From: Paraburkholderia aromaticivorans
Lineage (GTDB): Bacteria > Pseudomonadota > Gammaproteobacteria > Burkholderiales > Burkholderiaceae
Direction: 5' to 3'
NCBI RefSeq assembly: GCF_012689525.1
Contig: NZ_CP051515.1
Coordinates: 2,790,001 to 2,854,000 of the forward strand
DNA: 64,000 nucleotides
Positions 8,583 through 16,897 of this stretch are shown piece by piece (within the stretch, counting starts at the first letter, position 1; the number at the start of each line of letters is the position of its first letter). Below the pieces are notes generated by a model that was not told the origin of the DNA, made no database searches, and saw only the letters and a list, made by a program, of their open reading frames with translations. The translations under genes and the position numbers were made by a program.

Positions 8583-9353
8583 ATGCAGAAATTCGAAGGG
8601 ATGTCCGCGGTGGTCACAGGGGGTGCGTCGGGCCTCGGCCTCGCCACTGTCAAGCGCCTGCTCGCGCGTGGCGCACAGGTCGTGATCGCCGACCTGCCCG
8701 GTTCCAGAGGGGCCGAAGCAGCCCGCGAACTAGGCGACGCGACGACCTTCGTGCCGGCCGATGTGACAAGCGAAGCCGACATGATCGCCGCCTACGACGC
8801 GGCCGAGTCGCGCGGCAACCTGCGTGCGCTGATTCATTGCGCGGGCCGCGGCGGGGCCGTGCGCGTCGTCGAAAAAGATGGCACGCCGGGTTCGCTGGAG
8901 GCCTATGAGCGCGTGGTTCGAACCAACTTGACGGGCTCGTTCAACGCGCTGCGTCTCGCGGCGGCACGGATGGCGCGCAACACACCCGACGAACAGGGCG
9001 AACGCGGCGTTTGCGTGATGACCGCCTCGGTCGCCGCGTACGAAGGGCAGATCGGTCAGGTGCCTTATGCGTCGTCGAAAGCCGGCGTGGTCGGCATGAC
9101 GCTCGTCGCCGCGCGCGATCTTGCCAGTAAAGCAATCCGTGTGTGCACGATCGCGCCTGGGCTATTCGATACGCCCATTCTGTCGGGCCTGTCCGGAGAA
9201 GTGAGAGAGGCGCTGCGCAAGACGCTGCTTCATCCGCCGCGCATGGGCATGCCGGACGAGTTTGCGGCGCTCGCGATGCACATCGTCGAGAACCCGATGC
9301 TCAACGGCGAGACGATCCGGCTGGATGGCGCGCTCCGAATGGCACCGCGCTGA
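8583..9353 (+). CDS. Short-chain dehydrogenase, 3-hydroxyacyl-CoA dehydrogenase type 2 (HSD10)-like
   Basis: A 256-residue classical SDR. The nucleotide-binding motif TGGASGLG is at residues 12-19, and the catalytic motif YASSKAG follows a conserved serine (TASVAAYEG). The insertion after CAGRGGAVRVVEKDG and the end LNGETIRLDGALRMAPR match the HSD10 group, NAD-dependent 3-hydroxyacyl-CoA dehydrogenases. GAGGAG lies six bases before the ATG. In this operon it would oxidise the 3-hydroxyacyl-CoA made by a crotonase before thiolysis by the upstream thiolase. Hydroxysteroid oxidation is a known side activity of HSD10 and cannot be excluded. Confidence 0.88.
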   Translation: MQKFEGMSAVVTGGASGLGLATVKRLLARGAQVVIADLPGSRGAEAARELGDATTFVPADVTSEADMIAAYDAAESRGNLRALIHCAGRGGAVRVVEKDGTPGSLEAYERVVRTNLTGSFNALRLAAARMARNTPDEQGERGVCVMTASVAAYEGQIGQVPYASSKAGVVGMTLVAARDLASKAIRVCTIAPGLFDTPILSGLSGEVREALRKTLLHPPRMGMPDEFAALAMHIVENPMLNGETIRLDGALRMAPR

Positions 9354-9385
9354 ACATGAAAAACCATTTTCAGGAAGACACCAAC

Positions 9386-10153
9386 GTGACTGAAGAGCTG
9401 ATTGTTGATATCTCCGACGGCGTCCAGTGCATCACGATCAACCGGCCGCACGCGCGCAATGCCTGCAATTTTGCCGTGGCGCAGGCGATCGCTGCCGCAC
9501 TCGACGAACTGGATCGCCGCGACGACCTGCGCGTCGCGATCATTACGGGCGCAGGCGGCACGTTCTGCGCAGGGATGGACCTGAAGGCCTTCTTGCGCGG
9601 AGAGCCCCTGCCGCGCATCGAAGGACGCGGCTTTGCCGGCGTGACGATGGCGCCACCCAAAAAGCCTCTGATCGCCGCGGTGGAAGGTTATGCCCTCGCG
9701 GGCGGCTTCGAACTCATGCTGGCGTGCGATCTGGCGGTCGCAGCGAACAACGCCCAGTTTGGCCTGCCCGAAGTCAAACGCGGCCTTGCGGCTCAGGCCG
9801 GCGGCCTGCTTCGCCTGCCGCGTCAGGTGCCGCGGCGCATCGCGATGGAACTCGTGCTGACGGGCGACATGATGAGCGCCACGCGAGCATACGAGTGCGG
9901 ACTGATCAATCAGCTGGCGGAGCCCGGCGAGACACTTGCAGCTGCATTCAAGCTGGCGCGAACCATCGCCGACAACGGGCCGCTCGCCGTCATGGCAAGC
10001 AAGCGCGTGATGGTCGAATCGTGGGACTGGCCGAGCGACGAGATGTTCGCACGCCAGTTGCCGATCACCGAACCGGTGTTTCACTCAGCAGACGGTCGCG
10101 AAGGTGCGACCGCGTTTGCCGAAAAGCGCAAACCCGTGTGGCAGGGAAGATGA
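9386..10153 (+). CDS. Enoyl-CoA hydratase (crotonase family)
   Basis: A 255-residue crotonase with both canonical catalytic glutamates: GGFELMLACD (Glu144 equivalent) and GLPEVKRGL (Glu164 equivalent). The oxyanion-hole segment is FCAGMDLKAF. A genuine hydratase is therefore expected, unlike the crotonase at 1501-2301 in the divergent operon. The GTG at 9386 has AGGA about ten bases upstream and gives the usual family start; an in-frame ATG at 9356, two bases after the preceding stop codon, would add ten residues. It ends about 90 bases before the permease genes and probably shares their transcript. Confidence 0.9.
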   Translation: MTEELIVDISDGVQCITINRPHARNACNFAVAQAIAAALDELDRRDDLRVAIITGAGGTFCAGMDLKAFLRGEPLPRIEGRGFAGVTMAPPKKPLIAAVEGYALAGGFELMLACDLAVAANNAQFGLPEVKRGLAAQAGGLLRLPRQVPRRIAMELVLTGDMMSATRAYECGLINQLAEPGETLAAAFKLARTIADNGPLAVMASKRVMVESWDWPSDEMFARQLPITEPVFHSADGREGATAFAEKRKPVWQGR

Positions 10154-10246
10154 TTTCAGCGGCGGCAAATTTCTCGAAGCGGTCATGTCCTCGCGGGCGC
10201 GAAAAACCGCCGCCGCTTCACGGTTGATTTGAACTGGAGGGTCCAC

Positions 10247-11119
10247 ATGATCGACCTGCTATTGCAATCCTTATGTTCCGGCTTGCTCGCCGCCGGCACT
10301 TACGCGCTGGTGGCACTCGGGCTTGCGCTCGTGTTTGGCGCGATGAGAATCATCAATCTGACGCACGGCGAACTCGTGCTGCTCGCGGCCTATATCGCCT
10401 ACACATTCGAAGCGAAGCTCGGTATCAATCCCGTCTTCGCGATCCCTGCCGCGATTCCAGTCGTTTGCGCAGCCGCCGCGGTGTCATACGGCCTGATAAG
10501 CCGGATTCGCCAAGACCGCGAATTGAATTCGCTGATCCTCACTTACGGCCTGGGTCTCATGATCACCAACGCCGTCCTGCTGATCTGGCACGGCGATGTG
10601 CGCTCGAGCGGCAACGCGTGGCTTCAGGACAGCATCACCTTCGGGCCGCTCTTTAGCATGCGTAGCGAAGTGTTGTCGTTCGTCATCAGCATCACGCTGA
10701 TGATCGCACTGTGGTGGTGGCTGTCGCGTTCCTGGTACGGGCGCGCAGTGCGTGCTGTCTCCAGCAATCGCGATGCGGCGAAGCTGATGGGCATCAATCC
10801 GCGCAAGATCGAACTGGCCTCGTTTCTCGTCGCAGGCCTGCTTGCTTCGGTCGCCGGTGTCGCGATCTATTCGAGCGGCTCGATCCAGCCGGCGGTGGGC
10901 GAGGCCCTCACGATCAAGGCGTTCGTCATTACCGTGCTGGCCGGCGTCGGGTCGATCCCGGGCGTGCTGGTGGGCGCGATGCTGCTCGGACTCACGGAGT
11001 CGCTGACCATGACGTTCGGCAGTTCGTCATTGCAACAGCTGGCCGGCATGGTGCTGTTTCTACTCGTGCTTTACGTGTTGCCCAATGGCCTGTTCGGGGC
11101 TGTACGGAGGAGAGGATGA
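10247..11119 (+). CDS. livH: Branched-chain amino acid-type ABC transporter permease LivH
   Basis: A 290-residue inner-membrane permease with about eight hydrophobic segments. Its N-terminus, SGLLAAGTYALVALGLALVF, followed by RIINLTHGELVLLAAY, is the LivH signature. GGAGG at 10236-10240 precedes the ATG. It overlaps livM by four bases and would pair with it to form the membrane channel of a HAAT-type importer, using the binding protein encoded at 274-1443 on the opposite strand. The catabolic neighbours suggest the import of a carboxylate more than of an amino acid; this is inference from context. Confidence 0.92.
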   Translation: MIDLLLQSLCSGLLAAGTYALVALGLALVFGAMRIINLTHGELVLLAAYIAYTFEAKLGINPVFAIPAAIPVVCAAAAVSYGLISRIRQDRELNSLILTYGLGLMITNAVLLIWHGDVRSSGNAWLQDSITFGPLFSMRSEVLSFVISITLMIALWWWLSRSWYGRAVRAVSSNRDAAKLMGINPRKIELASFLVAGLLASVAGVAIYSSGSIQPAVGEALTIKAFVITVLAGVGSIPGVLVGAMLLGLTESLTMTFGSSSLQQLAGMVLFLLVLYVLPNGLFGAVRRRG

Positions 11120-12072
11120 ATCGTCGAGTCGTCGCGCTAGTCGCGTTGCTATTGCTGTATGTCGTCGTGCCGCTGACGTTGGGCGGCAATCTGTATCTGA
11201 TGAGTCTCGTGGTCGCCGCCATGACCATCGCGGGCATTGCGCTCGCCTGGGCGCTTTTGGGGAACATGGGCGGCATGATCAGCTTTGGTCACGCAGCGTT
11301 TGCGGGTGTCGGCGGATACGTGTCCGCCCTGCTGACACTCAAGACCGGCTGGTCAGTGTTTCCCGCCATGCTGGCGGGCGGCGTCGGGGCCGCGCTGGTT
11401 TCTCTGGCGATGTTGCCGGCACTGCGCCTGAAGGGGCCCTACTTCGCGCTCGCGATCCTCGCTTACGCACAGATCTTTCGCACCCTCGCCACGGAGTTTC
11501 AGAGCATCACGGGCGGATCGGCGGGGCTGTCGGGCATCCCGCCGATACCGTCGATAATGGGCTTCGGTTCCGGCAGCAAGGCGGGGGAATATCTCGTGAT
11601 CCTCTCCGTGCTGATCGCATTCGCGCTGATCTACCGATGGGTGCGCGAGAGTCACTATGGTCTTGCGTTGCGGGCGATGCATGAGTCCGAGGACGCGACC
11701 CGCGTGGTCGGCGTCAACAGCGTCTTGCTCAAGACGCTCATGTTGATGCTATCGGCTTTCATGACGGGCGTGGTGGGTGCCTTCAACGCCCACAACATCC
11801 ACTATCTCGAACCCGACTACGCATTCAACGCCGCCTGGTCAATCGTGCCCGTCATTGCCGCGATTTTCGGCGGGTATCGCACGATAGTCGGGCCGCTCAT
11901 TGGTGCGCTGGTCGTGTACCTGGTGGACCAGTTGCTCCTGAAGAGTCTGCTCCCCACCGGACACGAAATCGTACTGGGCGCGCTGCTCGCGGCGATGATC
12001 ATCTTCAGCCCCGGCGGGCTCACCCCGCTCGCGGCCAAACGCCGCAAACGGAGGACCTATGCTGCAACTTGA
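11116..12072 (+). CDS. livM: Branched-chain amino acid-type ABC transporter permease LivM
   Basis: A 318-residue polytopic permease. The segment GNMGGMISFGHAAFAGVGGY is the LivM signature, and the inner-membrane coupling region is around YGLALRAMHESEDATRVVGV. The ATG overlaps the livH stop codon (ATGA at 11116-11119) and is preceded by GGAGGAGAGG. The 3' end overlaps livG by 14 bases, so all four transporter genes are translationally coupled. With LivH it should form the transmembrane pore; energy comes from LivG and LivF. Confidence 0.92.
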   Translation: MNRRVVALVALLLLYVVVPLTLGGNLYLMSLVVAAMTIAGIALAWALLGNMGGMISFGHAAFAGVGGYVSALLTLKTGWSVFPAMLAGGVGAALVSLAMLPALRLKGPYFALAILAYAQIFRTLATEFQSITGGSAGLSGIPPIPSIMGFGSGSKAGEYLVILSVLIAFALIYRWVRESHYGLALRAMHESEDATRVVGVNSVLLKTLMLMLSAFMTGVVGAFNAHNIHYLEPDYAFNAAWSIVPVIAAIFGGYRTIVGPLIGALVVYLVDQLLLKSLLPTGHEIVLGALLAAMIIFSPGGLTPLAAKRRKRRTYAAT

Positions 12073-12772
12073 GAATGTGACGGTGCGTTTCGGCGGCTTA
12101 ACGGCGGTCAACGATGTGTCGATGACAATCGGCAAAGACGATCTGGTGGGACTGGTCGGACCTAACGGAGCAGGCAAGACCACGCTCTTCAATGCCATTT
12201 CCGGCCTGGCCCAGCCGACGGCCGGACGGATCGGATTCGACGGCATCGACATGTTGCGCATGCCACTGCACCGGCGTGCGCGCCTCGGGATCGGCCGCAC
12301 TTTTCAGATTCCTCAGCCGATGCACCAACTGACGGTGCGTGAGAATCTGGTGGTCGCGCAGCGTTTCGGCACCGGCAAGGTCGACCGCGCTCACATCGAC
12401 GACATCCTCACGTTTCTTAACCTGTGGGACAAAGCCGATCGCGACGCGGCGACTGAATTGGCGCTCACCGAACTCAAGGCACTCGAACTCGGCAAAGCAC
12501 TGGCGACCAGTCCGAAAGTTTTGCTGCTCGATGAAGTACTCGGCGGCCTCGAAACGGCTGGCAAGCGGCACTTCATGGACACCCTGCGGCGGATTCACGA
12601 GCGCTACAGAACCGGCATTCTGATTATCGAGCACGATATCGAAACCATCATGAATCTGTGCCGGCGTGTCTGTGTGCTGAATTTCGGCAGCCTGATGGCC
12701 GATGGCGCGCCAGCGGAGGTATTCCGCGACCCGGAGGTGGTGAAGAGCTATACGGGAGGCGCTCATGCTTGA
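12059..12772 (+). CDS. livG: Branched-chain amino acid-type ABC transporter ATP-binding protein LivG
   Basis: A 237-residue ATPase. The Walker A motif is GPNGAGKTT. The Walker B segment is VLLLDEVLGGLE; the usual DEP is DEV here, retaining the catalytic Glu. The end IIEHDIETIMNLCRRVCVLN contains the switch histidine. The segment before Walker B reads LALTELKALELGKALATSPK, so the usual LSGGQ signature is not recognisable, which is unusual for LivG and might reflect degeneration or asymmetric function with LivF. The ATG at 12059 has GGAGGA just upstream, inside the end of livM. Confidence 0.88.
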   Translation: MLQLENVTVRFGGLTAVNDVSMTIGKDDLVGLVGPNGAGKTTLFNAISGLAQPTAGRIGFDGIDMLRMPLHRRARLGIGRTFQIPQPMHQLTVRENLVVAQRFGTGKVDRAHIDDILTFLNLWDKADRDAATELALTELKALELGKALATSPKVLLLDEVLGGLETAGKRHFMDTLRRIHERYRTGILIIEHDIETIMNLCRRVCVLNFGSLMADGAPAEVFRDPEVVKSYTGGAHA

Positions 12773-13466
12773 GCTGGGCGGAGTGCGCGCGGGATACGGC
12801 GCAATCAACGTGTTGTGGGACGTGTCGATCGAGATCGGCGCGGGCAAGCTAACGACAATCGTCGGGCCCAACGGCGCGGGCAAGACCACGCTGCTGCGTA
12901 CGATCCTGGGTCTGATTCCGGTGTCGCGTGGCCATATCACGCTGGGCGGCAGGGACACGTCACGCGAGCCAACCTGGAACATGGCCGCACAGGGCGTGGC
13001 ACTGATTCCTGAAGGCCGCATGATTTTCCGCGACATGACCATCGAAGAGAATCTCATGATGGGAGCCTTCGCGAAGCCGTGCCGCAAAGCGGTCCGAACC
13101 AACCTCGAACGCGTTTATGAACTGTTTCCGCTGCTGCGCGAACGCAGCCGTCATCAGGCAGGCACCCTCTCGGGCGGTCAGGCGCAGATGCTGGCGATGG
13201 GGCGCGGTCTCATGTCGGACCCCAAGGTGCTGCTGATCGACGAGCCCTCGCTCGGACTTTCCCCCGTCATGGTGCGAGAAGTGTTCGATATTCTGAAACG
13301 GCTGAAGTCAGAAGGCCGCACGATCTTGCTGGTCGAGCAGAACACGCACATGGCGCTCGATGTCGCCGACCACGTGTATCTGATGCAAGGCGGAAAAGTG
13401 ACGCTGTCGAAGCCCGCATCTGAAGTGAACTTGACGCAGTTGCACGATTTGTACTTTTCTCGCTGA
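12765..13466 (+). CDS. livF: Branched-chain amino acid-type ABC transporter ATP-binding protein LivF
   Basis: A 233-residue ATPase with all ABC motifs: Walker A GPNGAGKTTLLRTILGL, signature GTLSGGQAQMLAMGRGLMSD, Walker B VLLIDEPSLGLSP and the switch region LLVEQNTHMALDVADHVYLM. It overlaps livG by eight bases and completes the LivHMGF set. The canonical signature here contrasts with the missing one in LivG, so only one composite ATP site may be fully standard. It is the last gene of the rightward operon; a porin gene follows after about 100 bases. Confidence 0.93.
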   Translation: MLELGGVRAGYGAINVLWDVSIEIGAGKLTTIVGPNGAGKTTLLRTILGLIPVSRGHITLGGRDTSREPTWNMAAQGVALIPEGRMIFRDMTIEENLMMGAFAKPCRKAVRTNLERVYELFPLLRERSRHQAGTLSGGQAQMLAMGRGLMSDPKVLLIDEPSLGLSPVMVREVFDILKRLKSEGRTILLVEQNTHMALDVADHVYLMQGGKVTLSKPASEVNLTQLHDLYFSR

Positions 13467-13568
13467 CGTCAAATAGAGGGTCGACCAACGACGCACATAT
13501 CAATCGCTTTCGGCGATGAAGCATGAATCATAAATTACGTATTACTTAATAACACTGGAGACAAATTA

Positions 13569-14750
13569 ATGAAGAGGTCGCTTCTGGCATTGGCTTTAAT
13601 CAGCGTGACGAGCGGGGCCGCGTACGCTCAAAGTAGCGTCAAGTTGTACGGAATCATCGACGAGGGTATCAACTACCTCAGCAACGCAGACGGCAAGCGC
13701 TTGTATAACCTGTCGAGCGGCGTGCTGAGCGGCAGCCGTTGGGGACTGCGAGGCAACGAGGACCTGGGCGGCGGCCTTGGTGCGATATTCGTGCTGGAAA
13801 ACGGCTTCGACCTGAATACCGGAAAGCTCGGCCAGGGTGGTCTCGAGTTTGGCCGGCAGGCGTATGTCGGACTGTCGGGCAACTTCGGGACAGTTACGCT
13901 GGGACGGCAATACGATTCAGTTGTCGACTATCTCGGACAGTTTGAAGTGGGCGACCAATGGGGCGGCTACATCTCGGCGCATCCGTCGGACAACGACAAC
14001 TTCAATAACACCAACCGAACCAACAACGCGGTTAAGTATGCGAGCCCGAAGCTGGCGGGCTTTACGTTTGGTGGTGTTTATTCGCTTGGCGGCGTGGCGG
14101 GAAACTTCAGCCGCAACCAGATCTGGTCGCTCGGCGCCGGGTACGCAAATGGACCGTTCGCCGCCGGCGTTGGGTATCTGAATGTACGGAATCCGAACAC
14201 GTCGTTCTACGGCGCGGGTGGCACCGTTGCGCCGACCGTTGCGGGTGTTCCCGGCTCGAATTTGGGGGCGTCGCCCGTGATCTCGGGCTTTGCATCCGCG
14301 CATACGTATCAGGTTGTCGGAACGGGTGCGTCGTACACTTTCGGCGCCGCGACGTTCGGCGCAACCTATTCGAACACGCAGTACAAAGGACTCGGCGACA
14401 CAACCTCCGGGCCGGTCCCCCTGGGCGGCATACATGGGACGGCGACATTCAACAATGTCGAAGTCAACTTCAAATACCAGATTACGCCAGCGCTTCTTGC
14501 CGGTGCAGCTTACGTATATACGAAGGACAGCGGCGCCGATGGCCATGACGGGGCCCGGTACAACCAGGGCGCTTTGGGTGTCGACTACTTTCTGTCGAAG
14601 CGGACCGAGCTTTACGTCGTAGGTGTGTATCAGGCCGCTAGCGGCACTGACTCCACCGGGAAAAAAGCGGTCGCGTCCATCAACCTGCTTACGCCGTCTG
14701 ACTCAGACCGGCAGGCGGTGGTGCGGATTGGCATCCGGCACAAGTTCTGA
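13569..14750 (+). CDS. Outer-membrane general porin (OmpC type, Gram-negative porin 4 family)
   Basis: A 393-residue porin with a cleavable signal peptide (MKRSLLALALISVTSGAAYA, then QSSVKLYGIIDEGINY). The mature protein has the alternating beta-strand pattern of 16-stranded trimeric Burkholderia porins: a conserved start (SVKLYGIIDEGI), GSRWGLRGNEDLGGGL, FGRQAYVGLSGNFGTVTLGR, and a terminal aromatic strand ending in IGIRHKF. GGAG eight bases before the ATG is the ribosome-binding site. Its position directly after an import operon suggests it may help the same substrate cross the outer membrane, but general porins are common and this link is weak. Confidence 0.93.
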   Translation: MKRSLLALALISVTSGAAYAQSSVKLYGIIDEGINYLSNADGKRLYNLSSGVLSGSRWGLRGNEDLGGGLGAIFVLENGFDLNTGKLGQGGLEFGRQAYVGLSGNFGTVTLGRQYDSVVDYLGQFEVGDQWGGYISAHPSDNDNFNNTNRTNNAVKYASPKLAGFTFGGVYSLGGVAGNFSRNQIWSLGAGYANGPFAAGVGYLNVRNPNTSFYGAGGTVAPTVAGVPGSNLGASPVISGFASAHTYQVVGTGASYTFGAATFGATYSNTQYKGLGDTTSGPVPLGGIHGTATFNNVEVNFKYQITPALLAGAAYVYTKDSGADGHDGARYNQGALGVDYFLSKRTELYVVGVYQAASGTDSTGKKAVASINLLTPSDSDRQAVVRIGIRHKF

Positions 14751-15247
14751 CGCACCCAATTCGATCCGAATCTCGCGCGACCGGTTGACCTCGTACTTCC
14801 GTTGAGGGCGTGTCAGTCAGGTCGCACGTCGTGGGAAAGTCTGCTCAAGGAAAGTTGTTGACTATTATTTGCGGCTCGGACCTGTGAGCCTTCGGATCCA
14901 AACACGGAACAACGCGGGCCGACGTGGCGAAAGATGCCACTGCCGGCCCGCTTTGCTTTGAGCGCTCGGTAGTTTATTCCGGACAGCGGCACCACCAAGC
15001 CGCGATTCGACAGATTACGGTCGTGTTTCACCAGGCAAACACCTTATGTATTTGCATCTCATATTGCCAAGGGCTGGATCGCACCCTATCGTTCGACGAA
15101 GTTAATTTCGTCGCGAATTCGAGCACGCCATATGCAATTGAAATACATATATTAACGGCGCCGAAAACCGCAATTTTCACGCCGCGAGACCTAAAGCATT
15201 GCTGTGAAGCGCCGATAACAACTAATTCGTCACCCCGGAGACCGACC
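14751..15247 (+). promoter_or_regulatory. Gene-free stretch between the porin and MFS genes
   Basis: About 500 bases without a convincing gene. A long hairpin at 14914-14951 is listed separately. The last 150 bases before the MFS gene are AT-richer (for example around 15110-15160) and probably hold its promoter, but no convincing -35/-10 pair can be assigned. GGAG at 15237-15240 is the MFS ribosome-binding site. Confidence 0.4.
14914..14951 (+). terminator. Compound hairpin, candidate terminator of the porin transcript
   Basis: The outer stem pairs GCGGGCCG (14914-14921) with CGGCCCGC (14944-14951). A second stem inside pairs GTGGC with GCCAC. The hairpin is followed by TTTGCTTTG, a weak U-rich tail. 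It lies about 160 bases after the porin stop codon on the same strand. Termination is plausible, though the tail is interrupted by G and C. Confidence 0.5.
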
Positions 15248-16651
15248 ATGAGCAGCATCACCGAGCCGAGCGGGAATTCAGGCTCCGCCCCCTTCTTTTC
15301 CAAACAGGCCACCGTTGCGAAGCCAGGTTTTTCGCGCTGGATGGTTCCGCCCGCGGCCCTTGCCGTCCACCTCTGTATCGGCCAGGCGTACGCCTTTTCC
15401 GTGTTCAGCGGCCCGCTGACCAAGGTCATCGGCATTACCCAATCCAGCGCGGATGACTGGTCGCTGACGTCGCTCGGCTGGATCTTTTCGCTGGCGATCG
15501 TGTTCCTCGGCTTGTCGGCGGCCTTCGCCGGCAAGTGGCTCGAACGCGTCGGCCCGCGCCGCACGATGTTTACCGCCGCATGCTGCTTCGGCGGCGGCTT
15601 CCTGGTTTCCGCGCTCGGCGTGTATCTGCATCAGATCGTGCTGCTCTATCTCGGCTACGGCGTGATCGGCGGAATCGGGCTGGGCCTCGGTTATGTGTCG
15701 CCCGTGTCCACGCTGATCCGCTGGTTCCCGGACCGCCGCGGCATGGCGACCGGCATGGCGATCATGGGCTTCGGCGGTGGCGCGATGATCGCCGCGCCGT
15801 TGTCCGTGGCGTTGATGAACCACTTCCGCAGCGCGACCAGCATCGGCGTGGCCGAGACGTTCGTCGTGCTCGGCATCGCCTACTTCATCTCGATGACGAT
15901 CGGCGCGCTCGCGATCCGCGTGCCGCCGGCGGACTGGAAGCCGGCCGGCTGGACGCCGGGCGCCACCGGCCAGAACAAGATGATCTCGCGCAATCACGTG
16001 CATATCGATCAGGCGTTGAAGACGCCGCAGTTCTATCTGATCTGGCTCGTGCTGTTCCTGAACGTGACGGCCGGCATCGGCATTCTCGGCCAGGCCTCGG
16101 TGATGATTCAGGAGAGCTTCAAGGACACGGTGACGGCAGCCGCGGCGGCCGGCTTCGTCGGCCTGCTGTCGCTCTTCAATATGGGCGGCCGTTTCGTGTG
16201 GGCGTCGGCGTCGGACTGGATCGGCCGTAAGAACACCTACTTCATCTTCTTCGCGCTCGGCGCGGTGCTGTATTACCTCGTGCCGGGTTTCGCGGCGTCG
16301 GGCCACATCGCCCTCTTCGTACTCGCCTACTGCGTAATCCTGACGATGTACGGCGGCGGTTTCTCCACCGTGCCGGCCTATCTCGCCGACATGTTCGGCA
16401 CGGCATTCGTCGGCGGCATTCACGGGCGGCTGCTGACGGCGTGGGCCGCGGCGGGCGTCGCCGGTCCGGTGCTGGTGAACTACATTCGCGCCTATGAAGT
16501 CGCGCAAGGCGTCGCCAAGGCGGACGCCTACACGATGACCGTTCACATCATGGCCGTGCTGCTGGTAGTCGGCTTCGTCTGCAACCTGCTGATCAAGCGT
16601 GTGGACGACAAGCACCACATGACCGACGCACAACTCGCCAAAGGCGCTTAA
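15248..16651 (+). CDS. MFS transporter, oxalate/formate antiporter (OFA) family
   Basis: A 467-residue major facilitator with about 12 transmembrane segments. The N-terminal membrane segment contains HLCIGQAYAFSVFSGPLTKV, and the inter-helix motif around GVIGGIGLGLGYVSPVSTLI and RWFPDRRGMATGMAIMGFGG is the OFA signature. GGAG seven bases before the ATG at 15248 supports this start; a longer frame upstream lacks support. It would exchange a small organic acid or similar anion across the inner membrane. A 42-codon gene follows ten bases downstream and is probably its small partner. The substrate cannot be assigned from sequence. Confidence 0.9.
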   Translation: MSSITEPSGNSGSAPFFSKQATVAKPGFSRWMVPPAALAVHLCIGQAYAFSVFSGPLTKVIGITQSSADDWSLTSLGWIFSLAIVFLGLSAAFAGKWLERVGPRRTMFTAACCFGGGFLVSALGVYLHQIVLLYLGYGVIGGIGLGLGYVSPVSTLIRWFPDRRGMATGMAIMGFGGGAMIAAPLSVALMNHFRSATSIGVAETFVVLGIAYFISMTIGALAIRVPPADWKPAGWTPGATGQNKMISRNHVHIDQALKTPQFYLIWLVLFLNVTAGIGILGQASVMIQESFKDTVTAAAAAGFVGLLSLFNMGGRFVWASASDWIGRKNTYFIFFALGAVLYYLVPGFAASGHIALFVLAYCVILTMYGGGFSTVPAYLADMFGTAFVGGIHGRLLTAWAAAGVAGPVLVNYIRAYEVAQGVAKADAYTMTVHIMAVLLVVGFVCNLLIKRVDDKHHMTDAQLAKGA

Positions 16652-16661
16652 GGAGACTCGC

Positions 16662-16790
16662 ATGTCGACCATTCAAGCAGTGAATCAGACCAGCAAGGTC
16701 AAACTCGCCGTCTTCTGGCTGTATGTAACGCTGCCGCTGGCATGGGGCGTGGTCAATACGCTCTCGCAGGCGATGAAGCTCTTCAAGTAA
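16662..16790 (+). CDS. Small membrane protein, MFS transporter small-subunit type
   Basis: A 42-residue protein starting MSTIQAVNQTSKVKLAVFWL and continuing YVTLPLAWGVVNTLSQAMKL with a short FK end. One hydrophobic helix (about residues 15-32) is flanked by lysines. AAGGAG lies a few bases before the ATG, and the gene starts ten bases after the OFA transporter stop codon. Short one-helix proteins of this kind are known next to OFA-type carriers and are annotated as MFS transporter small subunits. Spacing, ribosome-binding site and hydrophobicity all support a real gene; the role in assembly or regulation of the carrier is inferred. Confidence 0.8.
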   Translation: MSTIQAVNQTSKVKLAVFWLYVTLPLAWGVVNTLSQAMKLFK

Positions 16791-16800
16791 ATGTCGTTCG

Positions 16801-16829
16801 GCACCCCGCGCGTTCAAACGGCGGGGTGC
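16801..16829 (+). terminator. Hairpin after the MFS operon
   Basis: A nine-base stem pairs GCACCCCGC (16801-16809) with GCGGGGTGC (16821-16829) around an 11-base loop, eleven bases after the small-subunit stop codon. The following bases (TTGTAG) give only a weak U-tract. It is well placed to end the MFS transcript and separates it from the convergent autotransporter gene. Confidence 0.6.
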
Positions 16830-16897
16830 TTGTAGCGAGCATGACGCGCTGACGGTCTACCGGCGCATCTCAAGCGCGCCGATCTCCCACTTCCCCA

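Noticed and set aside
15278..16672. Open frame of 464 codons opposite the MFS gene
   Set aside because: Histidine/arginine-rich antisense frame without motifs.
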